Assembly: GCA_031287525.1 (NCBI GenBank)
Contig: JAITSU010000035.1
Coordinates: 40,591 to 104,590, forward strand
Direction of reading: 5' to 3'
Length of the DNA stretch: 64,000 bases
DNA from: Zoogloeaceae bacterium
GTDB lineage: Bacteria > Pseudomonadota > Gammaproteobacteria > Burkholderiales > Rhodocyclaceae
A model generated the notes under the pieces. That model searched no databases. It saw only the letters and a program-made list of their open reading frames with translations, and was not told the origin of the DNA. Positions 54,140 to 64,000 of this stretch are shown here, one piece after another. Made by a program: the position numbers and the translations under genes. Position 1 is the stretch's first letter; each line of letters begins with the position of its first letter.

Positions 54140-55474
54140 TTACCGCAACAAGGGATTGCCGCCCTTGAAATTTGCTTTCTTCAAGAGGCTTTCATACTGA
54201 TGCGACATGACATAAGCCTGCACCTGGGACATGAAGTCCATGGTGACGACCACGATAATCAAAAGCGAAGTGCCGCCGAAATAGAAGGGGACGTTCCAAA
54301 ACGCTCTCATGAATTCCGGCAACAAGCAGACGGCAGTGATGTAGACCGCGCCCACCATGGTGAGGCGCATCAAAATCTTGTCGATATAGCGCGCCGTCTG
54401 TTCGCCGGGACGAATGCCGGGGATAACGCCGCCGCCCTTTTTCAGGTTGTCCGCCGTGTCCTTGGAGTTAAACACCAGCGCCGTGTAAAAGAAACAGAAG
54501 AAAATAATGGCGCTTGCGTAGAGCAGCACGTAAATGGGCTGACCGGGCGCAAGCGTGAAGGAAAGGTCTTTCAGCCAGGTCATCGACTCACTGGAACCAA
54601 ACCAGCTCGCCGCCGTTGCCGGAAACAGGATGATGCTGGACGCGAAGATGGGCGGAATCACGCCGGACATGTTCAGCTTCAAGGGCAGGTGCGAGGATTG
54701 ACCGCCGTACATCTTGTTACCGACCTGCCGCTTCATGTAATTGACCAGAATCCTGCGCTGACCGCGCTCAACGAAGACCACGCCGTAAGTGACGCCCAAC
54801 ACCAGCACGCAAATAAGAATGGCAATCAGTGGATTCATGCCTTTGGTGCTGACCAGCTCAGAGAGTCCAGCGATAGCGCCGGGCAACCCGGCGACGATAC
54901 CGGCGAAAATAATCAGGGAAATACCGTTGCCTAAACCACGTTCAGTCACCTGTTCGCCCAGCCACATCAGGAACATGGTGCCAGTAATCAGGGTCAGCAC
55001 GGTGGTCAGGCGGAAGGCAACACCGGGGTCATAGACCAGTCCGGATTGGGATTCCAGCATGATGGCGATGCCCAGGCCCTGCACAAAGCCCAGCAACAGC
55101 GTGCCGTAGCGGGTGTATTGGGTAATTTTGCGACGACCGGCTTCGCCTTCCTTTTTCAACTGTTCGAGTTGGGGAATGGCGACCGTCATCAACTGCATGA
55201 TGATGGAGGCGGAAATGTAGGGCATGATGCCCAGAGCAAAAATGGTAAACCGCTCCAAGGCACCGCCGGAGAACATGTTCAACATGCCCAGGATGCCGTT
55301 TTGTTGCGATTGGAACGCTTCGGCAAGTACGGTCGGGTTGATGCCCGGAACGGGAATGTGCGTGCCGATACGGTAGACAATCATCGCTCCCAGCAGGAAC
55401 AACAGGCGACGTTTGAGGTCGCCGAATTTTCCGCTGGAAGCCATGCTTGCAAGACCAGAATTCGCTGCTGTCAA
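54140..55474 (-). CDS. secY: Protein translocase subunit SecY
   Basis: SecY forms the protein-conducting channel of the Sec translocon. The 444-residue protein has ten membrane helices, with the [17 protein letters not shown] and [14 protein letters not shown] segments and the [27 protein letters not shown] loop. The best match to betaproteobacterial N-termini is the TTG at 55474 ([23 protein letters not shown]); an ATG at 55444 would cut ten residues. It lies between rplO and infA. Confidence 0.97.
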   Translation of the reverse strand: MTAANSGLASMASSGKFGDLKRRLLFLLGAMIVYRIGTHIPVPGINPTVLAEAFQSQQNGILGMLNMFSGGALERFTIFALGIMPYISASIIMQLMTVAIPQLEQLKKEGEAGRRKITQYTRYGTLLLGFVQGLGIAIMLESQSGLVYDPGVAFRLTTVLTLITGTMFLMWLGEQVTERGLGNGISLIIFAGIVAGLPGAIAGLSELVSTKGMNPLIAILICVLVLGVTYGVVFVERGQRRILVNYMKRQVGNKMYGGQSSHLPLKLNMSGVIPPIFASSIILFPATAASWFGSSESMTWLKDLSFTLAPGQPIYVLLYASAIIFFCFFYTALVFNSKDTADNLKKGGGVIPGIRPGEQTARYIDKILMRLTMVGAVYITAVCLLPEFMRAFWNVPFYFGGTSLLIIVVVTMDFMSQVQAYVMSHQYESLLKKANFKGGNPLLR

Positions 55475-55496
55475 GATCCGTTCCCCAGTTTATCCA

Positions 55497-55931
55497 TCAA
55501 GCGGCAACGCTGCCGCCAGCCGCTTCGATGGCTGCTTTCGCGCCCTTGGTCGCGCCGATGCCCTTCAGGTTCACCTTGCGGGTGATTTCACCCGCGAGAA
55601 TGACCTTGGCGGAGAGCGCGTCGCCCGCAACCAGACCGGCTTGCTTCAGAACCAGCAGGTCGATTTCTTCGGTCGGCAGCGCGTTCAGCACGGAAAGACG
55701 AATTTCCACATTGCGGGCGCGGGTCAGGGAGAAGAAACCGCGCTTGGGCAGACGACGGTAAATCGGCATTTGACCGCCTTCAAAACCGACCTTGTGATAA
55801 CCGCCGGAGCGGGATTTCTGACCTTTGTGACCGCGACCGCCGGTTTTGCCGAGACCGGAGCCGATACCGCGACCAGGACGCTTTACGGCGTGTTTGGCGC
55901 CTTCGGCGGGTTTAATGGTGTTCAGACGCAT
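55497..55931 (-). CDS. rplO: 50S ribosomal protein L15
   Basis: The 144-residue protein has the Gly/Arg/Lys-rich N-terminal extension ([22 protein letters not shown]) that reaches into the 50S core and the segment [17 protein letters not shown]. It lies between rpmD and secY. Confidence 0.98.
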   Translation of the reverse strand: MRLNTIKPAEGAKHAVKRPGRGIGSGLGKTGGRGHKGQKSRSGGYHKVGFEGGQMPIYRRLPKRGFFSLTRARNVEIRLSVLNALPTEEIDLLVLKQAGLVAGDALSAKVILAGEITRKVNLKGIGATKGAKAAIEAAGGSVAA

Positions 55932-55936
55932 CTTGT

Positions 55937-56119
55937 TTAACCCTCGTACTTCAACAGATAGGCCACCTTGTGAATCATGCCGCGCACTGCGGGCGTGTCT
56001 TCAAGTGCAACCGTTTGGTTCAGTTTCTTCAAGCCCAGACCTCGCACGGTGGCGCGGTGATCTTGCTTGGTTCCGATGATGCTCTTGACGAGCGTCACTT
56101 TAAGCGTTTTTTCAGACAT
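55937..56119 (-). CDS. rpmD: 50S ribosomal protein L30
   Basis: This 60-residue protein has the family pattern [27 protein letters not shown] and [13 protein letters not shown]. It lies five bases before rplO and three after rpsE. Confidence 0.97.
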   Translation of the reverse strand: MSEKTLKVTLVKSIIGTKQDHRATVRGLGLKKLNQTVALEDTPAVRGMIHKVAYLLKYEG

Positions 56120-56122
56120 GTC

Positions 56123-56653
56123 TTACCCCAGGACTTCTTCGACGCGCTTGCCTCGCTTGGCAGCGATTTCGGCGGGTGTGTTCATGCGCGACAGACCGTT
56201 CAGCGTAGCGCGAACGATGTTGTAAGGATTGGTGGAACCATGCGCCTTGGCGACCACGTTGGTGATGCCGATGACTTCAAAGACAGCGCGCATGGCGCCG
56301 CCCGCGATGATGCCGGTGCCGTCGGGCGCAGGCTGAATCATCACTTCGGTCGCGCCGTGCTTGCCGGTCACGGTGTGATGCAAGGTGCCGCTTTTCAGGC
56401 TGACCTTGAACATCTTGCGACGGGCTTCTTCCATCGCCTTTTGCACGGCAACGGGCACTTCGCGGGACTTGCCCTTGCCCATGCCGACGCTACCGTCGCC
56501 GTCGCCCACCACGGTGAGCGCCGCGAAACCGAGAATCCGACCGCCCTTCACCACCTTGGTGACGCGATTGACGGAAACCATCTTTTCCCGCAAGCCGTCA
56601 TCACGCTCCTCGGCTTGCTGGGGCTTTTTGTTGCTGCTATTCGGTTTAGCCAT
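56123..56653 (-). CDS. rpsE: 30S ribosomal protein S5
   Basis: The 176-residue protein has [31 protein letters not shown], the [26 protein letters not shown]-binding loop and the [23 protein letters not shown] end. It affects decoding accuracy. It lies between rplR and rpmD. Confidence 0.98.
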   Translation of the reverse strand: MAKPNSSNKKPQQAEERDDGLREKMVSVNRVTKVVKGGRILGFAALTVVGDGDGSVGMGKGKSREVPVAVQKAMEEARRKMFKVSLKSGTLHHTVTGKHGATEVMIQPAPDGTGIIAGGAMRAVFEVIGITNVVAKAHGSTNPYNIVRATLNGLSRMNTPAEIAAKRGKRVEEVLG

Positions 56654-56691
56654 TTCTTTAACCTCGTCCTAAGCTCGTCCGTTGCCCGGAA

Positions 56692-57048
56692 TCAGAATTT
56701 GAGACCGTTTTCACGGGCGGCTTCAGCCAGCGCCTGGACGCGGCCATGATACTGAAAACCGGAGCGGTCAAACGCCACGGTTTCAACGCCAGCAGCCTTG
56801 GCACGTTCGGCAATCAATTTGCCGACGACGCTTGCCGCAGCTTTATTGCCGCCATTGGAAGCATCTTTCTTGACATCCGCTTCCAGAGTGGAGGCGGCGG
56901 CAAGAACCTTGCTGCCACAGGCGCTGATGATTTGAGCGTAAATGTGGGAGTTCGTGCGATTAACGCACAAGCGCACAGCCTTAAGCTCGGCGATTTTGGC
57001 CCGGGATTTACGGGCACGGCGCAAACGCGCTTGTTTTTTGTCAAGCAT
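56692..57048 (-). CDS. rplR: 50S ribosomal protein L18
   Basis: The 118-residue protein binds 5S rRNA. It shows [19 protein letters not shown] and a late [28 protein letters not shown] chose the ATG at 57048, with AAGGG just upstream, because it gives the standard length; a GTG at 57054 is possible. Confidence 0.97.
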   Translation of the reverse strand: MLDKKQARLRRARKSRAKIAELKAVRLCVNRTNSHIYAQIISACGSKVLAAASTLEADVKKDASNGGNKAAASVVGKLIAERAKAAGVETVAFDRSGFQYHGRVQALAEAARENGLKF

Positions 57049-57056
57049 AGCCACCC

Positions 57057-57590
57057 TTACTTCTTCTTGGTTTCCTTGAGAACAACCACTTCGTCGACAT
57101 AGCGCACGCCCTTGCCCTTGTAGGGTTCGGGACTGCGATAGGCGCGAATCTCGGCGGCCACCTGGCCGACCTGTTGCTTGTCCATACCTTTGATGACAAT
57201 TTCGGTTTGCGAGGGCGTTTCCACCTTCACGCCAGCGGGCATCTTGTGCGCCACCGGATGCGAAAAACCCAAGGTCAGGTTAACAGAGTCACCCTGAGCC
57301 TGGGCGCGATAGCCCACGCCGACCAGCGTCAGCTTCTTTTCAAAGCCTTTGCTGACACCAATCACCATATTGTTCAGATTGGCGCGCACAGTCCCCCACA
57401 TGGCGGAAGCGTTTTCCACACCCGCGACACGTTCGCACAGGATGTTTTGACCTTCCACCTTGATGGCAACTGCGGGATGCGCCGCAATTTTCAAGGAACC
57501 CAGAGGCCCCTTGACGTTGATTTCCGCCGCGCTCGCCTTGACTTCAACGCCGGCGGGCAGGGGAATCGGATTCTTACCAACTCTGGACAT
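57057..57590 (-). CDS. rplF: 50S ribosomal protein L6
   Basis: The 177-residue protein begins [17 protein letters not shown]. It has the duplicated beta-alpha domains and the C-terminal [17 protein letters not shown]. It lies between rpsH and rplR. Confidence 0.98.
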   Translation of the reverse strand: MSRVGKNPIPLPAGVEVKASAAEINVKGPLGSLKIAAHPAVAIKVEGQNILCERVAGVENASAMWGTVRANLNNMVIGVSKGFEKKLTLVGVGYRAQAQGDSVNLTLGFSHPVAHKMPAGVKVETPSQTEIVIKGMDKQQVGQVAAEIRAYRSPEPYKGKGVRYVDEVVVLKETKKK

Positions 57591-57599
57591 GTTATCTCC

Positions 57600-57998
57600 T
57601 TACGCCACGACGCAGAGCACTTCACCGCCCACACGGGTAGCGCGCGCCTTGCGGTCAGTCATCACGCCCTTGGGCGTCGACACAATGGCAATCCCCAGAC
57701 CATTCATGACCTTGGGAATATCCTCGGAACCCTTGTAAATCCGCAGACCGGGCTTGGAAACGCGGTCAATGCGTTCAATGACCGGACGTCCTGCGTAATA
57801 CTTCAGGGCAATTTCCAGAGTTGCCTTGTTGCCGACTTCTGCCTTGACGGCATAGTCTTCAACATAACCCTCTTCTTTCAACACAGCGGCAATCGCCGCC
57901 TTGAGTTTGGAAGCGGGCATCGCCACAACGGCTTTTTCCGCCATCTGGGCATTGCGGATGCGGGTCAGCATGTCCGCGATCGGATCGCTCATCGCCAT
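57600..57998 (-). CDS. rpsH: 30S ribosomal protein S8
   Basis: The 132-residue protein has [15 protein letters not shown] at its start and [25 protein letters not shown] and GGEVLCVVA at its end. The first ATG (57998) follows an AGGAG by nine bases; an in-frame ATG two codons later is the usual start in some relatives. S8 is the autoregulator of the spc operon in E. coli. Confidence 0.98.
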   Translation of the reverse strand: MAMSDPIADMLTRIRNAQMAEKAVVAMPASKLKAAIAAVLKEEGYVEDYAVKAEVGNKATLEIALKYYAGRPVIERIDRVSKPGLRIYKGSEDIPKVMNGLGIAIVSTPKGVMTDRKARATRVGGEVLCVVA

Positions 57999-58016
57999 AT
58001 TTCAATTCTCCTTGGC

Positions 58017-58322
58017 TTACCAGCTTGCCTTGACAACACCCGGAATCTGACCTTCAAAGGCCAATTCGCGGATCTTGTTCCGGCACATGCCGAACTTGCG
58101 GAACACGCCACGGGGACGCCCCGTGAGCTGACAACGATTACGCAGCCGGGAAGGGCTGGCGTTACGGGGAAGCTGCTGAAATTTCAGCCGCGCTTCATAA
58201 CGTTCGGCGTCGGAAAGACTGGCATCATTAATGACCGCCAACAGCGCCGCGCGCTTTTTCGCGTATTGAGCGACCGCAGCGCGGCGCTTTTCTTCGCGGT
58301 TAATCAGGGCAAGTTTCGCCAT
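58017..58322 (-). CDS. rpsN: 30S ribosomal protein S14 (zinc-independent)
   Basis: The 101-residue protein starts [20 protein letters not shown] and ends with [41 protein letters not shown]. It is the long form without the zinc-binding CxxC pair. I chose the ATG at 58322; the longer frame upstream is not family-like. It lies between rplE and rpsH. Confidence 0.98.
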   Translation of the reverse strand: MAKLALINREEKRRAAVAQYAKKRAALLAVINDASLSDAERYEARLKFQQLPRNASPSRLRNRCQLTGRPRGVFRKFGMCRNKIRELAFEGQIPGVVKASW

Positions 58323-58329
58323 GTCTGCC

Positions 58330-58869
58330 TCAACTCTTGAAAGGAAATTTGAAAGCGCCGAGCAGTGCCTTGCACTCCTCATCCGTTTTCGCGGTGGTCG
58401 TGATGCTGATATTCATCCCGCGAAGCGCGTCGACCTTGTCGTACTCGATTTCCGGGAAAATAATCTGCTCTTTCACACCCATATTGTAATTGCCGCGACC
58501 ATCGAAGCCCTTGCCCGCCACACCGCGAAAATCGCGGACGCGGGGCAATGCCACGCTGACCAGACGGTCGAGAAATTCGTACATGCGCGGACCGCGCAAC
58601 GTCACCATGCAACCAATCGGATACCCATCACGAATCTTGAAACCGGCGATGGATTTACGCGCCTTGGTCACCACGGGTTTTTGACCGGCGATTTTCAGCA
58701 TGTCGCCGACGGCGTTTTCCAACACCTTTTTATCCGCAACCGCTTCGCCCACGCCCATATTCAGCGTGACCTTGGTGATACGCGGCACTTCCATGACGGA
58801 TTTGTAGTTAAAGCGGCTTTTCAGCGCTGGCACTACATCCTTTTTGTACTGTTCAAACAAGCGAGCCAT
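58330..58869 (-). CDS. rplE: 50S ribosomal protein L5
   Basis: The 179-residue 5S rRNA-binding protein has [21 protein letters not shown], the [28 protein letters not shown] stretch and a C-terminal [20 protein letters not shown]. It lies between rplX and rpsN. Confidence 0.98.
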   Translation of the reverse strand: MARLFEQYKKDVVPALKSRFNYKSVMEVPRITKVTLNMGVGEAVADKKVLENAVGDMLKIAGQKPVVTKARKSIAGFKIRDGYPIGCMVTLRGPRMYEFLDRLVSVALPRVRDFRGVAGKGFDGRGNYNMGVKEQIIFPEIEYDKVDALRGMNISITTTAKTDEECKALLGAFKFPFKS

Positions 58870-58882
58870 GTTGTCGTTTTCC

Positions 58883-59200
58883 TTACGCGTTCACGAGTTC
58901 GCCGTTCGACTTGAACACGCGAACCTTGCGACCATCTTCCAGCACCTTGATGCCAACCCGGTCAGCCTTGGACGTGGCGGGATTGAAAATCGCCACATTG
59001 GAAACATGAATGGGCATCAGCTTATCAATGATGCCCCCCTGTTCACCCTTCATCGGATTGGGACGCACATGCTTTTTGGCGACGTTGATGCCGTCGACCA
59101 CAACACGCTCGGCATCCACGCGCAGATTCACCTTGCCGCGTTTGCCCTTGTCCTTACCGGCGATGACGATAACCTCGTCGCCTTTACGAATCTTTTCCAT
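58883..59200 (-). CDS. rplX: 50S ribosomal protein L24
   Basis: The 105-residue protein has the KOW motif ([18 protein letters not shown]), then [24 protein letters not shown] and a basic C-terminus. L24 starts 50S assembly. It lies between rplN and rplE. Confidence 0.98.
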   Translation of the reverse strand: MEKIRKGDEVIVIAGKDKGKRGKVNLRVDAERVVVDGINVAKKHVRPNPMKGEQGGIIDKLMPIHVSNVAIFNPATSKADRVGIKVLEDGRKVRVFKSNGELVNA

Positions 59201-59209
59201 GCGAGTTCC

Positions 59210-59578
59210 TTAAAGCACTTCCGGCGCAAGCGACACGATCTTCATGTAACGCTCGGTACGCAACTCGCGCGTAACCGGCCCGAAGATGCGGGTGCCGATC
59301 GGCTCCAGCTTGTTGTTGAGCAACACAGCGGCGTTGCTGTCGAATTTCACCAGGGAACCATCGGGACGACGCACACCCTTGGCGGTACGCACCACCACGG
59401 CGTTATAGACATCGCCCTTTTTGACGCGACCACGCGGCGCGGCATCCTTGATGCTGACCTTGATCACATCGCCGATGTTCGCATAGCGCCGACGGGAGCC
59501 GCCCAGCACCTTGATACACATCACCGAACGCGCGCCCGTATTGTCGGCGACGTCCAGAACCGTTTGCATCTGAATCAT
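59210..59578 (-). CDS. rplN: 50S ribosomal protein L14
   Basis: The 122-residue protein begins [27 protein letters not shown] and ends with a REL-containing tail ([23 protein letters not shown]). It is the first gene of the spc operon. Normally rpsQ and the S10 operon precede it directly; here it is preceded by its own promoter and then dnaN on the other strand. RsfS, also encoded in this window, binds this protein. Confidence 0.98.
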   Translation of the reverse strand: MIQMQTVLDVADNTGARSVMCIKVLGGSRRRYANIGDVIKVSIKDAAPRGRVKKGDVYNAVVVRTAKGVRRPDGSLVKFDSNAAVLLNNKLEPIGTRIFGPVTRELRTERYMKIVSLAPEVL

Positions 59579-59687
59579 TTTTCACTCCAACTTATCCCGC
59601 CCCGAAAGGCGGACAGTCTTGGATCCCGTAAGGGAGAGATTAATCTGACCCGCAACCCGGCAGGGCGGCGAGAAATAAAGAGCGCGG

Positions 59688-59716
59688 ATTCTGACAGGGT
59701 TGGGAAGGGTTGTCAA
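59688..59716 (-). promoter_or_regulatory. Promoter of the spc ribosomal operon
   Basis: On the minus strand a perfect TTGACA (59711-59716) is separated by 17 bases from CAGAAT (59688-59693). The leader to rplN would be about 105 bases. Its presence explains how the operon works without the S10 operon upstream. Confidence 0.7.
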
Positions 59717-59773
59717 CGGTTTTGACCATGATTTTCGCAATACGTGTTGCGGATATGCCCGCCGCCCGTTTGG

Positions 59774-59827
59774 GGCAGGTTCTCCGAAACCGCCGCCGTA
59801 ACGTCCGGCGCGTTCGGAGAAGCTGCC
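59774..59827. repeat. REP-like palindrome with TTCTCCGAA/TTCGGAGAA arms
   Basis: GGCAGGTTCTCCGAA pairs with TTCGGAGAAGCTGCC around a GC-rich centre (CGCCGCCGTAACGTCCGGCG). It is the same family as 2971-3035 and 63886-63911. Confidence 0.75.
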
Positions 59828-59919
59828 TGACTACATTTGCACATATCGGTACGAAATCCTCGCGTTTACGCTAGAATTGCGTCTATTTTTCAAAATTTTC
59901 CCGGAAAGGTTTTGTGGTC

Positions 59920-61026
59920 ATGATTATTCTGAAAAGCACGCGCGACGCCCTGCTTTCTCCCTTGCAGGCGGTTTCCGGCATCGTGGAACGTCGTCACACG
60001 CTGCCCATTCTCTCCAATGTTTTGCTGGAAAAGAAGGGGGATGCCCTCACGCTTCTGGCGACTGACATCGAAATCCAGATTACGACCAGAAACCAGAATG
60101 TGGGCGGCGAAGGTGACGGCACGGTCACGGTGGCGGCGAAGAAATTGCAGGATATTCTGCGCTCCCTGCCCGAATCCGCCGAAATCGTGCTTGACCTTGA
60201 AGACAAGCGTCTGCTGGTCAAGGCGGGGCGCAGCCGGTTCAACCTGCAAACCCTGCCCGCCGACGATTTTCCGCGCATGATGATTGCCGAAGGTGAGGAA
60301 AAAACGCTGACGGTAACGCAGAAGGATTTTCGCTTTTTGATTGGCAAGACGCAGTACGCGATGGCGTCGCAGGATGTGCGTTACTACCTGAACGGGTTGA
60401 TGTTGATGGTCGATGGTCAGGAGTTGCGCTGCGTGGCGACGGACAGTCACCGACTGGCGTATAACAGTATGGCGGTTGAAGCCGACTTGCCGCGTCAGGA
60501 GATGATTCTGCCGAGGAAGACGGTGCTGGAACTGAACCGGCTGCTCACCGACAGCGACGACGCGCTGAAAATCAGCGTGGGCGGCAACCAGATTCGCTTC
60601 GAGTTTGGCGATACGGTGCTGGTTTCCAAGTTGATTGATGGCAAGTTTCCCGATTATGAACGGGTGATTCCCGCCGAGTTGGTGAATCATATGATCGCCA
60701 ATCGTCAGACCTTGCATTCCGCCATGTCGCGGGTGGCGATTTTGACCAACGACAAGTTCCACGGCGTGCGGGTCATTCTCGACAACAACACGCTGAAAAT
60801 CATCGCTGCCAACGCGGAGCAGGAAGAGGCGCAGGAAGAAATCGAGGTCAAATACGACGGCGCGCCGCTGGATGTGGGGTTCAATGTGACCTATCTGCTG
60901 GATGTGTTCAACAATCTGACGGGTGAGGAAATCGGCTGGAGTTTCAACGACGCGAATTCCAGCGCCCTGATTACCGTGCCCGGCAACGAGCGTTTCAAAT
61001 ATGTGGTGATGCCGATGCGGATTTGA
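59920..61026 (+). CDS. dnaN: DNA polymerase III beta subunit (sliding clamp)
   Basis: DnaN forms the ring clamp that tethers DNA polymerase III to DNA. The 368-residue protein begins MIILKSTRDALLSPLQAVSGI, with ERRHTLPILSNVLLE in domain 1, RHTL-type helices in domains 2 and 3 and a C-terminal VMPMRI peptide that lies near the partner-binding pocket. The ATG at 59920 aligns with relatives; a GTG two codons earlier (59914) is possible. dnaA is missing from its usual position upstream. gyrB follows 66 bases later. Confidence 0.97.
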   Translation: MIILKSTRDALLSPLQAVSGIVERRHTLPILSNVLLEKKGDALTLLATDIEIQITTRNQNVGGEGDGTVTVAAKKLQDILRSLPESAEIVLDLEDKRLLVKAGRSRFNLQTLPADDFPRMMIAEGEEKTLTVTQKDFRFLIGKTQYAMASQDVRYYLNGLMLMVDGQELRCVATDSHRLAYNSMAVEADLPRQEMILPRKTVLELNRLLTDSDDALKISVGGNQIRFEFGDTVLVSKLIDGKFPDYERVIPAELVNHMIANRQTLHSAMSRVAILTNDKFHGVRVILDNNTLKIIAANAEQEEAQEEIEVKYDGAPLDVGFNVTYLLDVFNNLTGEEIGWSFNDANSSALITVPGNERFKYVVMPMRI

Positions 61027-61068
61027 CCCCGCATTTGATTTACGCATTTAACCCATTTGCCTGCCTGA

Positions 61069-63588
<2,520 letters not shown>

Positions 63589-63638
63589 TTGAGTGGCGTT
63601 GTAGCCAAAAATGAGCGACGGGTTTGAAGACCTCAGGC

Positions 63639-63778
63639 TACTGACAAAGTTGCACAGAGCGTTTTTTGAGTGAAGGTTTTCCTGGGAACGCCAGCGTCCA
63701 CGCTGGCAGCGGTGTTTGCGCGGCAATCCGCGCTCAAAGTCGGCGTTCCCGGAAAGCGACTTCGGAGGTTTGTCAGTA
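63639..63778. mobile_element. MITE-like foldback element, 140 bases
   Basis: The ends TACTGACAAA and TTTGTCAGTA are perfect 10-base inverted repeats. Inside, GGGAACGCC (63684-63692) pairs with GGCGTTCCC (63742-63750), and CCAGCGT-cc-ACGCTGG forms a separate hairpin. The element has no coding capacity. A nearly identical stretch starts again at 63912, which supports mobility or duplication. Confidence 0.7.
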
Positions 63779-63861
63779 CCCTGCGGCGCGCTCTTCGATT
63801 CCGCCCTACCCCGACGAAATGCCCTGGCTAACCTGGCAAATGAGCGCCGCTCATCTCTGGA

Positions 63862-63911
63862 ATCAGGTGACAGGTGAGAGACAGGTAGGGCGCGTTCTCC
63901 GAACGCGCCGC
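63862..63911. repeat. CAGGTGACAGG tract and REP-like palindrome
   Basis: 63862-63888 holds a CAGGTGACAGGTGAGAGACAGG tract in the style of 11580-11607 and 25016-25078. 63886-63911 holds TAGGGCGCGTTCTCCGAACGCGCC, whose CGCGTTC/GAACGCG arms match the outer part of the 2971-3035 palindrome. Confidence 0.6.
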
Positions 63912-64000
63912 AGGCTGCTGACAAAGTTGCACAGCGCGTTTTTTTGAGTGAAGGTTTTCCTGGGAACGCCAGCGTCCACGCTGGCAGCGGTGTTTGTGCG
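63912..64000. mobile_element. Partial second copy of the foldback element
   Basis: The 89 bases to the window end match 63635-63722 with only a few changes: GCTG for GCTA at the left end, one extra T in the T run and two or three substitutions. The right end lies outside the window. Confidence 0.75.

Larger units (their letters stand above)
59579..59919. other. Gap between rplN and dnaN: promoter and REP-like repeat
   Basis: This 341-base region holds the spc promoter (59688-59716) and a TTCTCCGAA-type palindrome (59774-59827). A weak TAGAAT box at 59872-59877 may serve dnaN. I looked for DnaA boxes (TTATNCACA) and saw none, so there is no sign of an origin here. Confidence 0.6.
63589..64000. 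other. Region downstream of gyrB filled with repeats
   Basis: The 412 bases to the window end hold no convincing gene. They contain a foldback element (63639-63778), a CAGG-type tract (63862-63888), a REP-like palindrome (63886-63911) and the start of a second copy of the foldback element (63912-64000). Confidence 0.65.

Noticed and set aside
59579..59919. Replication origin next to dnaN
   Set aside because: No DnaA boxes or AT-rich unwinding region were seen, and dnaA is absent.

Overview
The window looks like a chromosomal segment of a GC-rich betaproteobacterium, probably near the Rhodocyclales. This is an inference from gene content: a spc/alpha ribosomal block in the usual order, rimP-nusA-infB-rbfA, a clade II (Sec-exported) nosZ cluster with a nosB-like gene, a dnaN-gyrB pair, two BPSS1780-type membrane proteins and a comM-ubiK pair. 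Nearly all of the DNA is coding. Many genes overlap by 4 bases (ATGA or GTGA), and this pattern decided several start codons.

Layout: 1-1298 (+) cobS (cut by the window edge) and a cobC-like phosphatase. 1395-2768 (-) malonyl-CoA decarboxylase. 3065-9128 (-) an operon: hypothetical, miaB, ybeZ/phoH, an inserted SMI1/KNR4-like gene, ybeY, corC, lnt. 9150-9336 (+) tRNA-Met with a clear promoter and a terminator. 9396-16496 (-) an EAL/HDOD regulator and rbfA-infB-nusA-rimP. 16687-19252 (-) a PAS-GGDEF-EAL protein and a TusA-like protein. 19497-25012 (-) parB, parA, a secreted unknown, rsmG, a 54-residue unlisted ORF and mnmG. 25252-26499 (+) an M48 peptidase with a pilin-like tail.

26530-36973 (-) is the nitrous oxide respiration cluster: nosZ, two small cytochromes c, nosB, nosD, nosG, nosH, nosF, nosL, nosY and a TlpA-like thioredoxin. 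Divergent from nosZ, 37357-41755 (+) encodes a three-gene signalling relay: a membrane hybrid kinase with a periplasmic c-type haem motif, a soluble receiver-kinase and a NarL-type regulator. This relay is the most interesting unit in the window.

41809-46584 (-) carries an MFS exporter, comM, ubiK, a ParE/RHH toxin-antitoxin pair and a BtuF-like binding protein. 46669-49770 (+) carries two BPSS1780 proteins, rsfS, rlmH and maf. 49912-50669 (-) is an AT-richer two-gene orphan module. 50771-59578 (-) is the spc/alpha ribosomal block, ending abruptly at rplN with no S10 operon beside it. 59920-63588 (+) is dnaN-gyrB, with no dnaA beside it. The last 400 bases hold a foldback, MITE-like element and a partial second copy.

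Small dispersed repeats are frequent: REP-like palindromes, CTCTCCC-type inverted repeats and polypurine GAGGACAGA tracts. Three of the polypurine tracts are read in frame inside lnt, corC and rsmG. No CRISPR array, rRNA gene or intact insertion sequence was seen.
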